Part shown: in pieces, positions 13,302 through 21,543 of the stretch
How positions within the stretch are numbered: the stretch's first letter is position 1
Layout of the letters: each line of letters opens with the position of its first letter
Assembly: GCA_036278435.1 (NCBI GenBank)
Contig: DASULA010000148.1
Coordinates: 1 to 29,339 of the forward strand
Length of the DNA stretch: 29,339 nt
Origin: DASULA01 sp036278435
GTDB taxonomy: Bacteria > Actinomycetota > Actinomycetes > Mycobacteriales > DASULA01
Direction: 5' to 3'
The notes under the pieces: model-generated
Told to the model about the DNA's origin: nothing
The model's database searches: none
What the model saw: only the letters and a program-made list of their open reading frames with translations
Position numbers and translations under genes: made by a program

Positions 13302-16300
13302 GTGAGTGATCCGAAGTACTTCTACCTGGTCTGTGGCTCCACCGGTCTGGTGGTCGCCCCGGAGGGCGGCGGCACCGCGACCGGGACCAGGCTCGTGCTG
13401 GCCACCGCGCGGACCGGGCCGGAGGCGGACAGCCAACTGTGGTCGGTCACCGCGGACCGCAGCCTGAGGCACCGGCAGACCGGCATGGTGATCGACTACC
13501 GGACCGTGCGGAACAACCCGGTGGTGCTGTGGACCCAGAACGCCGCGGTCTCGCCGAACCAGAAGTGGACCTTGGGCGCCGGCGGGACGGTGACCTGCGA
13601 CCTGCACGGGGTGGTGCTGGGGGTGGCCGAGGCTGTGCCGGGTGCGGTGGTGGAGGCGGTCGTCGCCGGCAACGCCGGTTTCCCGCTGGAAACCTGGCAG
13701 TTCCCGGACACCGCACCGTTGCCGCCGTACTTCCACCTCCGGTACGGGCGGACCGGTCTGGTGATCGCCCCGCAGGTCGGCACCGTCACGACCGGGACGA
13801 AGGTCGTGCTGGCCGAGATGGTGACCGGACCCGGGGCGGACGCTCAACTGTGGACACTCACCGGCGCGCGTACCCTGAGGCACAAGCAGAGCGGCCTGGT
13901 CATCGACTACGAGACGGCACGGAACACCCCGGTGGTGCTGTGGACCCAGAACGCCGCGGTCTCGCCGAACCAGAAGTGGACCCTGACCGCCGACGGGACG
14001 GTGACCTGCGACCTGCACGGGGTGGTGCTGGGCGCGGCCAGGGACGCGCCCGGTGCGGTGGTGGAGGCGGTGGTGCCGGATAACGCCGGTTTCCCGCTGG
14101 AGCACTGGCAGGTGGTCGAGCCGCGTCCGGCCGACCGGTTCGCCGACGCCCGGTACTTCTTCCTGCACAGCGGTGCCACCAATCTCGTGCTCGCTCTGGA
14201 CGGCGGGCAGACCGCGCCGGGTACCGCCGTGGTCCTGGCGGCCAGGGCGTCCGGCCAGCGGGTCGAGAGTCAACTGTGGACACTCACCCCGAACGGGTAC
14301 CTGCGACACAAGCAGACCGGCCTGGTGGCCGACGTGTTCCAGGACAACCCGGCTCCCGGCACCGGTCTGGTGGCCTGGACGCCCAACGGCGGGAAGAACC
14401 AGAACTGGACGCTGACCGCCGACGGTCAACTGCTCAGCGGGCTCGGTGATTTGGTGGTCACCGTGGCCGGGGACACCCTCGGGTCGGGGGTGGCGGTGCG
14501 CACGGCCATGCCGGTCACCGGTTCGGCGGCGCAGACCTGGCGGGTGGCGCGCGACATCCCGCCGGTCCGGATCGAGTCGGGCCGGGCGCTGTCCCTCGAC
14601 GGGACCGCCCAGGCCGTGACCGTGCCCGCGCCGGACTTCCGCGACGACGACCTGACCGTCGAGGCGTGGGTCCGCACCACGGCCGGCGGTCCGGTGCTCG
14701 CCTCGACCGGCGATCTGGACAACCCCGCGGGCCTGGCGGTGGCCATCGGGCCGGACGGCTCGCTGTTCTTCGGCATGCTGGGGGTCGTCCAACCCGGTGT
14801 GATGATGACGACCACCGGCCCGACGCCGGTGCTCGACGGGGAGTGGCACCACCTGGCCGCCGTCCGCCACGGAACCACCGGGCTGGTCTACCTGGACGGT
14901 ACGGCCGTGCCCGCGCTGACCGGCGCCCAGAACACTGCCGTGCCGTTCCGGCCGGTGATGTTCGCCGAGCAGAGCGACCTGCTGCTGGGCCAGGCGGTGC
15001 CCTCGACGGCGTTGGGCACCCAACCGTCGCTCCCACTGCCCGGCGTCCAGTTCACCGGGGAACTGGACGCCGTGCGGGTCTGGGCCAGGGCGCTCGGCGG
15101 CGGGGAGATCGCCGCGGGCATGCACCACCTGGTGCCCGACACCGAACGCGACCTGCTCGGCCAGTGGTCGTTCGACAACGACGACGCGGCCGACTCCAGC
15201 CCCTACGGGCGGCACGGCACCCTGACCGGCGAACCGGCCTTCGTCGACTCCGAGGTGGAACTGGTCGGGCGGGGCGAGCCGTACCTGATCACCCAGGCCC
15301 GGCTGACCCAGGACTGGGTGAGCGCACCCGCCGGCACGACCGGCACGACTGGCCTCCAGGAGATCACCGGGTACCGGGTGGTGGTGTCCATGCGGGACTC
15401 CAGCGACCAGCCGCTGTCGGGATACCTGACGCTGTGGTCGGACCAGCCGGTGACGCTGCACTTCGGCGACGGCACCTCCGCCCAACTCGCCGGCGGCGAC
15501 ACCGGCTGCACCCGGGCCACCGACCTGCACGGCGAACTCGGGTTCGCCATCGACGCGGCCGGGGCGCTGACCTGCCCGGCGGTGAAGGTCCGGGCCGACT
15601 TCATGGGGATGGATGAGCGGGTGCTGGTGTACCCGGACCGGCAGGCCCACGCGGTGCTGGCGACGGTGACCGGTAACACGCTGCTCGGGCAGGACGAGGC
15701 GGGCAACCCACTGCCGTCGGTGGCGAAGAACCGCCGGCCGGCACCAGTCCCGGCCGGCACCGACCCGCGGTCGGCCGACGCGGTGGCCAAGGCGATCGGA
15801 CACGTGCTGAGCACCGCGGTGCGGCATGGCGTGCAGTCCGACCGGTCGCAGACCCAGACCCGGGCGCTGCCCGAGGACCTGCCGGCGCCCCGACCGTACC
15901 TGCCGCGCTACCAGCACGTCAGCCTGGTCGACCAGGGCGTGGACCACACCTCAGACGCCATCGCCACTCACTTCCTCGACGCCGACCAGCCCGTGGTGCG
16001 GGTGCTGGTCCCGGAGGACGCGCCCACTCCACACTGGACCTACGACCACGCGGGCGCGTCGTTCCGGGCGATGTCACCGGCCGAGGTGGCCACCGTGCTC
16101 GGCACGCTGGAGGTGACGCACCTGGACGACTACACCGCCGCGTTCCGGCTCGACCCGGACGTGTTCACCGGCAAGCGGACGATCAGCATGCCGGCCGCGG
16201 ATCTCCGGAACGCCGCCCGGGGTGAATTGGCCAAGCGCTGGTTCGGCGGTGACTTCCTGGACGAGGTCGAGAACGCCGCCGCCGTCGTGGTGACCACTGT

Positions 16301-17960
16301 GGACACCGTGGTCACCGACGCGGTGGACGAGGCCACGAAACTCGTCCAGACGATCGTGGTGACCGTCGTGACCGAGGTCACCGACGCGGTCACCGGCCTG
16401 ACCAAGGCGTTCGACGCCGTGTTACAGACCGTGGAGCACGCGGTCGACTTCGTCGGGGCGATCCTGAAGAAGGTCGGCGCCGCGATCCAGGACGTGATCG
16501 ACTTCCTGCGGTCCCTGTTCGAATGGGAGGACATCCTGGTCGCCCAGGAGGTCATCGAGAAGTACTTCGTGGAGTCCAGGGCCGTACTCAGCCGGATCCT
16601 GCACGGCGCGGGTGACCGCGCGGCAGAGGGGATCGCGTCGTTCCGCACCATGCTGGACACGAACTTCACCGCCTGGCGGCGGGAACTCAACCCCGGGACG
16701 ATGGCCGATCAGAGCGACTCAGCGGGAGGCGCGTCGCCACCGGACATCAAGTCGAAGTACGTGACGTCGATGTTCAGCCACAACCTCGGGTCGCTGACCG
16801 CCGGGGCAAGCCTTAAGGACGAGTTCGAGACGCTGATCGGCAGTGTCGCCAACGACCTGACCACGGCCCTGGCGCCGTTCACCGCGCGCGCGCCGGGCTT
16901 GCTGGACATCGACGGACTGCTCGCCGCCACCGCCGATCCGGCCACGCTGTTCGGCGCGGGCGTGGACCTGCTGTTGCGGGTTGTTCAGACGGTCACCGAC
17001 GCCGCGCTGGACGTGGCCGAGAATGTGGTCCACACGGTCATGGCCGCACTGGACTCGCTGCTCGACGTCATGTACCAGATGGCGACCACGCGGATCGAGA
17101 TCCCGGTCCTCACCACCTTCTACGAGAAGGTCGTGATGCTCGACAACGGCAGCCAGCTCACCATGGCAAGCCTGGTGGCGCTGGCCGCCGCGATACCGCT
17201 GACCATCACCTACAAGGCGTTGACCGGCAGCGACGACCCTGTGTTCAGCCCGGCCGACCACGACGCGTTCATGTCGATGTCGGGCAGCGACTACACCTGG
17301 ATCCGCGACCCGTTCACCCGCCTGGCGACCCGGTCGACCTCCGGGTCGCCCAGTGACGACGCGCTGCTGTGGCTGAGTCGGGCCGGCCTGTTCGCCAGCG
17401 CGGTGTCCACGTTCATCTGGGGCACCGTCGCCATGCTCAGCGACGCGCTCTGGTTCGCCAAGCTGGGCGGGCAGGCCGGTGAGACCGAGGTGCGGTACCT
17501 CAAGCCGTTCTGCCTGCTCACCGTGACCGGGCAACTGGGTTGCGTCGTGTTCGGCCTGCCGGTGACCGCGGGCGACGACCAGGCCGGCGTCGCCGCGTGG
17601 GTCCTGTGGGCCGTCCAGATCCCTCCGGTGCTCAGTAACGCCGTCGGTTCGGTGGTGAACCCGTGGGTGAGGACCGGGGCGAACCTCACGGCGGGATGCG
17701 GATTCGCCGCGATCGCCATCCTGGCCTGGATGCTCGCCGCGCGCGCGGACGGCGACGACGATGACCCGGTGGCCGATGCGATCGTCGGCACGAAGGTCAT
17801 CCTGCTGAACACGGCCAGGATCGCGCAGGTCTTCAAGAACGCCCTTGGGCTTGATCTGCGTATCGCGCTGGCCGTGTTGCTCACCGACTCGATCTGCTAC
17901 CGCGGGGTGGTCCTGGCGACGCTCGCGGAGGTGGTCTACAGCATCGTCACGGTGTCGTAG
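13302..17960 (+). CDS. Giant RICIN-repeat/LamG protein with helical region and C-terminal membrane segments
   Basis: 1552 residues. The GTG start has GAGG 6 nt upstream. The long upstream extension is AT-rich and unlikely to be coding. Residues 6-416 are three trefoil-lectin-like repeats (YFYL, YFHL and YFFL starts, each with LRHxQTG/S and NQxWTL motifs). Residues about 420-650 form a LamG/concanavalin-like domain (LTVEAWVRT, GEWHHLAAV, FTGELDAVRVWARAL). A beta-rich segment runs to about 790. A long Val/Thr-rich amphipathic helical region occupies about 985-1140. Several hydrophobic segments occur between about 1360 and 1552. There is no N-terminal signal peptide. The layout of sugar-binding head, helical stalk and hydrophobic end resembles large toxins or injected effectors, but I recognise no catalytic domain and its function is unknown. 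Confidence 0.85.
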   Translation: MSDPKYFYLVCGSTGLVVAPEGGGTATGTRLVLATARTGPEADSQLWSVTADRSLRHRQTGMVIDYRTVRNNPVVLWTQNAAVSPNQKWTLGAGGTVTCDLHGVVLGVAEAVPGAVVEAVVAGNAGFPLETWQFPDTAPLPPYFHLRYGRTGLVIAPQVGTVTTGTKVVLAEMVTGPGADAQLWTLTGARTLRHKQSGLVIDYETARNTPVVLWTQNAAVSPNQKWTLTADGTVTCDLHGVVLGAARDAPGAVVEAVVPDNAGFPLEHWQVVEPRPADRFADARYFFLHSGATNLVLALDGGQTAPGTAVVLAARASGQRVESQLWTLTPNGYLRHKQTGLVADVFQDNPAPGTGLVAWTPNGGKNQNWTLTADGQLLSGLGDLVVTVAGDTLGSGVAVRTAMPVTGSAAQTWRVARDIPPVRIESGRALSLDGTAQAVTVPAPDFRDDDLTVEAWVRTTAGGPVLASTGDLDNPAGLAVAIGPDGSLFFGMLGVVQPGVMMTTTGPTPVLDGEWHHLAAVRHGTTGLVYLDGTAVPALTGAQNTAVPFRPVMFAEQSDLLLGQAVPSTALGTQPSLPLPGVQFTGELDAVRVWARALGGGEIAAGMHHLVPDTERDLLGQWSFDNDDAADSSPYGRHGTLTGEPAFVDSEVELVGRGEPYLITQARLTQDWVSAPAGTTGTTGLQEITGYRVVVSMRDSSDQPLSGYLTLWSDQPVTLHFGDGTSAQLAGGDTGCTRATDLHGELGFAIDAAGALTCPAVKVRADFMGMDERVLVYPDRQAHAVLATVTGNTLLGQDEAGNPLPSVAKNRRPAPVPAGTDPRSADAVAKAIGHVLSTAVRHGVQSDRSQTQTRALPEDLPAPRPYLPRYQHVSLVDQGVDHTSDAIATHFLDADQPVVRVLVPEDAPTPHWTYDHAGASFRAMSPAEVATVLGTLEVTHLDDYTAAFRLDPDVFTGKRTISMPAADLRNAARGELAKRWFGGDFLDEVENAAAVVVTTVDTVVTDAVDEATKLVQTIVVTVVTEVTDAVTGLTKAFDAVLQTVEHAVDFVGAILKKVGAAIQDVIDFLRSLFEWEDILVAQEVIEKYFVESRAVLSRILHGAGDRAAEGIASFRTMLDTNFTAWRRELNPGTMADQSDSAGGASPPDIKSKYVTSMFSHNLGSLTAGASLKDEFETLIGSVANDLTTALAPFTARAPGLLDIDGLLAATADPATLFGAGVDLLLRVVQTVTDAALDVAENVVHTVMAALDSLLDVMYQMATTRIEIPVLTTFYEKVVMLDNGSQLTMASLVALAAAIPLTITYKALTGSDDPVFSPADHDAFMSMSGSDYTWIRDPFTRLATRSTSGSPSDDALLWLSRAGLFASAVSTFIWGTVAMLSDALWFAKLGGQAGETEVRYLKPFCLLTVTGQLGCVVFGLPVTAGDDQAGVAAWVLWAVQIPPVLSNAVGSVVNPWVRTGANLTAGCGFAAIAILAWMLAARADGDDDDPVADAIVGTKVILLNTARIAQVFKNALGLDLRIALAVLLTDSICYRGVVLATLAEVVYSIVTVS
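13317..14138 (+). repeat. 411-bp tandem direct repeat encoding the first two lectin units
   Basis: Two units of exactly 411 bp (137 codons) start at 13317 and 13728. The best-conserved stretch, 13511-13572 against 13922-13983, has about one mismatch in 61 bp, and another conserved block covers the VTCDLHGVVLG codons. A third, more diverged unit starts at 14154. Near-identity at DNA level implies recent duplication or gene conversion. Confidence 0.85.
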
Positions 17961-17971
17961 TCGTCGCCGGG

Positions 17972-17998
17972 GTGATCACGGTGATCAGAGTGATCAGG
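17972..17998. repeat. Three 9-bp tandem repeats GTGATCANN at a convergent gene junction
   Basis: GTGATCACG, GTGATCAGA and GTGATCAGG follow each other at 17972, 17981 and 17990, in the 33-bp gap between the lectin protein stop and the S53 peptidase stop and overlapping the latter. The GTGATCAC core is palindromic and may help terminate both transcripts. Confidence 0.7.
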
Positions 17999-19253
17999 GT
18001 GAGCGGAAGGCGGCGACGCCGTTGGGGGTGCCCATGCCGGTGGGTTCGTCGTAGCCGGGGCCGGCGCCGGGTCCCCGGGTGATGTCGTTCAGGTCGCCGG
18101 GGTGGGCGTAGGGGAAGGACGCGGGCTGGCTGCCGACCGGCGGGATCCCGGCCAACGCGTAGACCGCGGCGATGATCTGCGCGCTGACCGAAACGCCGCC
18201 GACCACGACGAAACCCGGTTCGCCGAACGTGTCGTAGACCGCGACGCCAATGTTGGGATCGCCGATCGCGGCGACATCGACCAGCGTCCGGGTCGCGCAG
18301 AACGTGTCCTGCTGCCACGGCGGCTTCGGGCTGGAGGCGCACCCGCCACCGGAATAGGCGGCCTCCGAGCGGGTGCGGTTACCGAGATCCCGGGACAGCG
18401 TCGTGGCGCCGACCGCGGTCACGCCCACGGCCGAGGCGGGGAAGTCCACCCCGAACCCGCTGTCGCCGGACGGGGCGGTGATCGCCACGCCCGGGTGGTC
18501 GTAGAACTCCAGACCGATGGTCTGGTCACCGGGGAACTCCGGCTCCCCGTAGGAGTTGCCGATGAAGTGCGCGCCCAGTCTCACCGCGGTGTTCTCCGCG
18601 GCGCCGAGGTTGTTGGTGGCCGGCGAGGTGGCCTCCACCAGCAGGATGTGGCAGGCCGGGCAGACCGCCGAGACCATGTCCAGGTCGAGCGAGACCTCCA
18701 GCCCCCAGCCCGGGTCGGAGGCCGGCAGCGGGCCGGGCGCACCGTTCTGGTTGACCTTGCGGAAGCACCCGTTGGCCGTGGTGCAGGCGGTCAGCCCGAA
18801 GGTGGACCGGTAGGTCGCCAGGTCGGCCTCGGCGTTCGGGTCGTCCATCGCGTCGACGACCGCCACGGTGCGCCCGGCTCCGGCCGGCGGGCCGGGCAGG
18901 TGGTAGAGCGCGTGCAGGTCGGCCGGGCCGAAACCGCCCGGCGTCGCGTTGGGCCGCACCGCGCCCGGCCGCGGGGCGTCGGCGTGGCCGCCGGCCGGGC
19001 CGATCGGCGTGCCGGGCCGGATCACCGCCTGGCAGGACATCCGCCCGGGCCGGGTGGCCTGCGGGCAGGCCCGGCCGGCGGTGGTCCCGGCCGCGCCGCC
19101 ATCCGCGCCGCCGCCCATGCTGCCGCCCACACCGGTGGCGCCGGCGGCCGGGGGAGCCGTCGCGCTGAGCACGGCGGCAGTCATGGCGATGGCCGCGGCC
19201 GCGGGCCGTCCCCGGGCCGGCGTTGCTGATGTTGACCGCGATGTCCTGCGCAC
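17994..19253 (-). CDS. Secreted sedolisin-family (S53) serine-carboxyl peptidase
   Basis: 419 residues from a GTG with GGAGG 5 nt upstream. The signal peptide covers about residues 1-39 and has a long basic N-region. The mature domain starts near 105 (GPADLHALYHL). The S53 catalytic set is visible: E186 and D190 with the usual 4-residue spacing (GWGLEVSLDLD), D264 in PSGDSG, and S355 in GGVSVSAQ, where most family members have GGTSxxxP. The large S53 propeptide of about 180 residues is reduced to about 65 Gly/Ala-rich residues, so activation may differ. Eight cysteines from position 63 on suggest disulfides. It acts outside the cell, probably on proteins in soil, and is divergent from the S1 protease gene. 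Confidence 0.85.
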   Translation of the reverse strand: MRRTSRSTSATPARGRPAAAAIAMTAAVLSATAPPAAGATGVGGSMGGGADGGAAGTTAGRACPQATRPGRMSCQAVIRPGTPIGPAGGHADAPRPGAVRPNATPGGFGPADLHALYHLPGPPAGAGRTVAVVDAMDDPNAEADLATYRSTFGLTACTTANGCFRKVNQNGAPGPLPASDPGWGLEVSLDLDMVSAVCPACHILLVEATSPATNNLGAAENTAVRLGAHFIGNSYGEPEFPGDQTIGLEFYDHPGVAITAPSGDSGFGVDFPASAVGVTAVGATTLSRDLGNRTRSEAAYSGGGCASSPKPPWQQDTFCATRTLVDVAAIGDPNIGVAVYDTFGEPGFVVVGGVSVSAQIIAAVYALAGIPPVGSQPASFPYAHPGDLNDITRGPGAGPGYDEPTGMGTPNGVAAFRSP

Positions 19254-19404
19254 TGTGTCCTCCGTGAGTCTGGATCACGCGACGAGGAAGATGAATCGAT
19301 ATTCCCACTGTTTGGCAGCGATCGTGGCTGTTCGATGCTGTCCGGAGGGGAGACCTGCTGAGGGGTTGGCTGGCTCTCAGCCGGGAAGCCGCAAGTGGGA
19401 CATA

Positions 19405-19433
19405 TTGACATTGGCTAGTCCAAAACCTATGGT
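19405..19433 (+). promoter_or_regulatory. Consensus sigma-70-type promoter of the S1 protease gene
   Basis: TTGACA (19405-19410), a 17-nt spacer, and TATGGT (19428-19433). This is a perfect -35 and a good actinobacterial -10. Transcription should start near 19440, giving a 5' leader of about 70 nt before the ATG at 19509. Confidence 0.8.
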
Positions 19434-19508
19434 CTGGACCTGGGTGTTTACGATCAATGACCCTTGACTGCGTGTTGTTGACGATGGGGCGCCCAAGAGG
19501 GGAAAGTC

Positions 19509-20765
19509 ATGCCGCAAAGACGCAAGCTTGCTGCTCTTGCCGTCGGGGCGCTGACGGCGGTGCTCGTCGGCTACCTGACGGCGGCGCCGGCCCACGGAGC
19601 GGTGCCGCGCGCCGGGTCGGCCGGGTCATCGGGGTCATCGGGCCCGCTGAGGACGATCGACCCGGCCGTGGTCGCGCTGATGCACCGGCAGGAGCCGCTG
19701 CTGCACGCCGTCGACCGGCTCGACGCGCTGTTCGACCTGCACAAGTCGGGGTATGCCGGGGTCAGGATCAACGTGCCGAAGCAGACCGTGCACCTGTACT
19801 GGCACGGCGCGGTCCCGGCCGAGGTCAGCGCGCTGGCGGCCCGGCTGAACGGGCCGCACCGGAAGGTCACCATCATCGCCGCGCCATACACGTTCGGGCA
19901 GCTCCAGGCCGAGGCGGACCGCATCATGACGTCCGACCACGGGGTCGTCCAGGTGCTGATCAACAACGACGGCACCGGGCTGCACGCGGTCGTGAACGAA
20001 GCGCTGGGAGCGGTTCGGCCGCTGAGCGTGCAGAGCACGGTCGCGACCACGGTCGAGCGGGGCGCGCAGATGGACCCGATGACACGGTGGGATGACATCG
20101 CCCCGTTCTGGGGTGGAGGTGTCATCGCCGATGGAATCGGCGACGAGTGCAGCGCCGGGTTCGCCGCCGTGCAGGGTGGGACGGTGGACGGCATCGTCAC
20201 CGCCTCGCACTGCGGGCCCGGGGCGTGGGAGACCCCGTTCAGCACCCCGATCGGCAGCGTGACCGATGATGCGGTCGCCGAGCAGTACGACATGGAGTTC
20301 ATCACCACCTCCTCGGCACCGTTCGTCTACATGGCCGGCTCGGACATCTCCGGCAACGGTGTCGGTGAGACCAACGATCCGGTCAGCACCGTGCGGGTGA
20401 CCCCGACCCCGGCGGGCACCATGATCTGCACCGACGGCGCCTTCTCCGGCGAGATCTGCAACGCCAAGTCGGATGGTCCGATGGACTACACGCTGAACGG
20501 TATCGCCACCGTCTTCCACGGTGTCTTCGCTCACCAGATCAACGGCACCAACCTGTCCGGGAACGGTGACAGCGGCGGGCCGGTCATCTCGTTGCAGGGC
20601 TCGTCGGTCGAGGCCGAGGGCATCATCTCCGGCGGGGACCCGGGGTTCGACGTCCCGTGCACCGGAGTGCCGATCATGCGGACCTGCTCGTCGCGCGGCG
20701 CCTACGTGCCCATCGGCGGCGGCACCACCTCGATGGACGCCTTCCCGCTGATCACGTCTCCCTGA
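19509..20765 (+). CDS. Secreted chymotrypsin-like (S1) serine protease with propeptide
   Basis: 418 residues with AGGGGAAA before the ATG. The signal peptide ends near PAHGA (31). A propeptide of about 170 residues (about 50-200) has the SGYAG, LYWHG and YTFGQLQAEADR motifs, like an alpha-lytic/streptogrisin-type pro-region in position though divergent in sequence. The protease domain begins around 202 (WGGGVI). Catalytic residues are H234 (TASHCG), D261 (YDMEF) and S355 (GNGDSGGP). C214/C235 and C307/C317 fit disulfides. The propeptide probably acts as an intramolecular chaperone and inhibitor. The gene is driven by a consensus promoter and is followed by a gene encoding only a propeptide paralogue. 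Confidence 0.92.
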   Translation: MPQRRKLAALAVGALTAVLVGYLTAAPAHGAVPRAGSAGSSGSSGPLRTIDPAVVALMHRQEPLLHAVDRLDALFDLHKSGYAGVRINVPKQTVHLYWHGAVPAEVSALAARLNGPHRKVTIIAAPYTFGQLQAEADRIMTSDHGVVQVLINNDGTGLHAVVNEALGAVRPLSVQSTVATTVERGAQMDPMTRWDDIAPFWGGGVIADGIGDECSAGFAAVQGGTVDGIVTASHCGPGAWETPFSTPIGSVTDDAVAEQYDMEFITTSSAPFVYMAGSDISGNGVGETNDPVSTVRVTPTPAGTMICTDGAFSGEICNAKSDGPMDYTLNGIATVFHGVFAHQINGTNLSGNGDSGGPVISLQGSSVEAEGIISGGDPGFDVPCTGVPIMRTCSSRGAYVPIGGGTTSMDAFPLITSP

Positions 20766-20803
20766 TCTGGTCGGCCGCGCGCGGGGCGAAAGTGGTACCC
20801 GTG

Positions 20804-20832
20804 TTGACAGTGCCCCGGTGGAAATGTACGGT
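20804..20832 (+). promoter_or_regulatory. Consensus promoter of the stand-alone propeptide gene
   Basis: TTGACA (20804-20809), a 17-nt spacer, and TACGGT (20827-20832), almost the same architecture as the S1 protease promoter. The predicted start is near 20839, about 48 nt before the GTG at 20887. Confidence 0.78.
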
Positions 20833-20886
20833 GCCGCCGTGGGGGGTTTGTCGAATTCTGACAAGTCCACCGAGAGCAGGGAGCCA

Positions 20887-21501
20887 GTGTTACACAGTCG
20901 TAAGCTCGTGGGATACAGCGTGGCGGCACTGACGGTATTCGTACTCGCCTCCGCGGGTCCCGCACAGGGAGCTGATTCGGCGGTGGCGGGCGGTACTGTG
21001 GCAAAGGAAGTGCCGCGGGCCCGGGATTTGCAGGGAACCGATCCGGGGAACGTCGACCTGACGCCTCGGCAGTTGCCGCTCTCCGCCGCCACAGACCAGC
21101 TCACCTCGATGATCGACGAGAACAATTCCGGGTACGCCGGAATAGTGGTCTCGCCGAAGCAGGGCACGGTCCGGCTGTACTGGCACGGGAGGGCGCCGGC
21201 TAGGATCACGCACCGGGTGGCCGAATTGAACAACCCGTGGCGCGAGGTCACGATAATCAGCGCCCGCTACACGTTCCGGCAACTCCAGGACGAGGCCGAC
21301 CGGCTGATGCGGGTCGACCGTGGGATCGTGCGGGTCGGCATGAACAGCGACGGCAGCGGCCTGCGGGTCACGCTGAACCAGGCACTGAGAGGGAAGCACC
21401 CCCGGCACGTGGACAGCACCATCGCCAACACCGTGACCTGGGGTGCCCCCTTGAGCCCGCTGCCGTTCAGACCTCACGTCCGTCCGGGCCGATCCGGGTA
21501 A
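20887..21501 (+). CDS. Secreted stand-alone S1-protease propeptide paralogue (no protease domain)
   Basis: 204 residues from a GTG preceded by AGGGAG. The signal peptide ends near GPAQGA. The rest aligns over about 115 residues with the propeptide of the neighbouring S1 protease: SGYAG, then VRLYWHG, EVTIISARYTFRQLQDEADR, VGMNSDGSGLRVTLNQAL and STIANTV. It stops at the point where the protease domain would begin. No His, Asp or Ser protease motifs follow in any frame. It has its own consensus promoter and an intact frame, so it is not plainly a dead fragment. It could act in trans as a folding helper or inhibitor of the neighbouring protease, or be the relic of a truncated duplicate. Confidence 0.85.
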   Translation: MLHSRKLVGYSVAALTVFVLASAGPAQGADSAVAGGTVAKEVPRARDLQGTDPGNVDLTPRQLPLSAATDQLTSMIDENNSGYAGIVVSPKQGTVRLYWHGRAPARITHRVAELNNPWREVTIISARYTFRQLQDEADRLMRVDRGIVRVGMNSDGSGLRVTLNQALRGKHPRHVDSTIANTVTWGAPLSPLPFRPHVRPGRSG

Positions 21502-21543
21502 CCCCAGGGCGTGCGCGGTGCTGACCTGATGGAGCTGACCGCG

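Noticed and set aside
13248..15947. A long minus-strand open frame of 899 codons opposite the lectin/LamG gene.
   Set aside because: It is antisense to a gene with clear RICIN and LamG motifs and a good ribosome site. Its translation is Gly/Arg/His/Pro-rich with no domain, typical of a GC-rich shadow frame.
19635..21251. A 538-codon minus-strand frame across the S1 protease and propeptide genes.
   Set aside because: It is a shadow of two plus-strand genes that have promoters, signal peptides and catalytic motifs.
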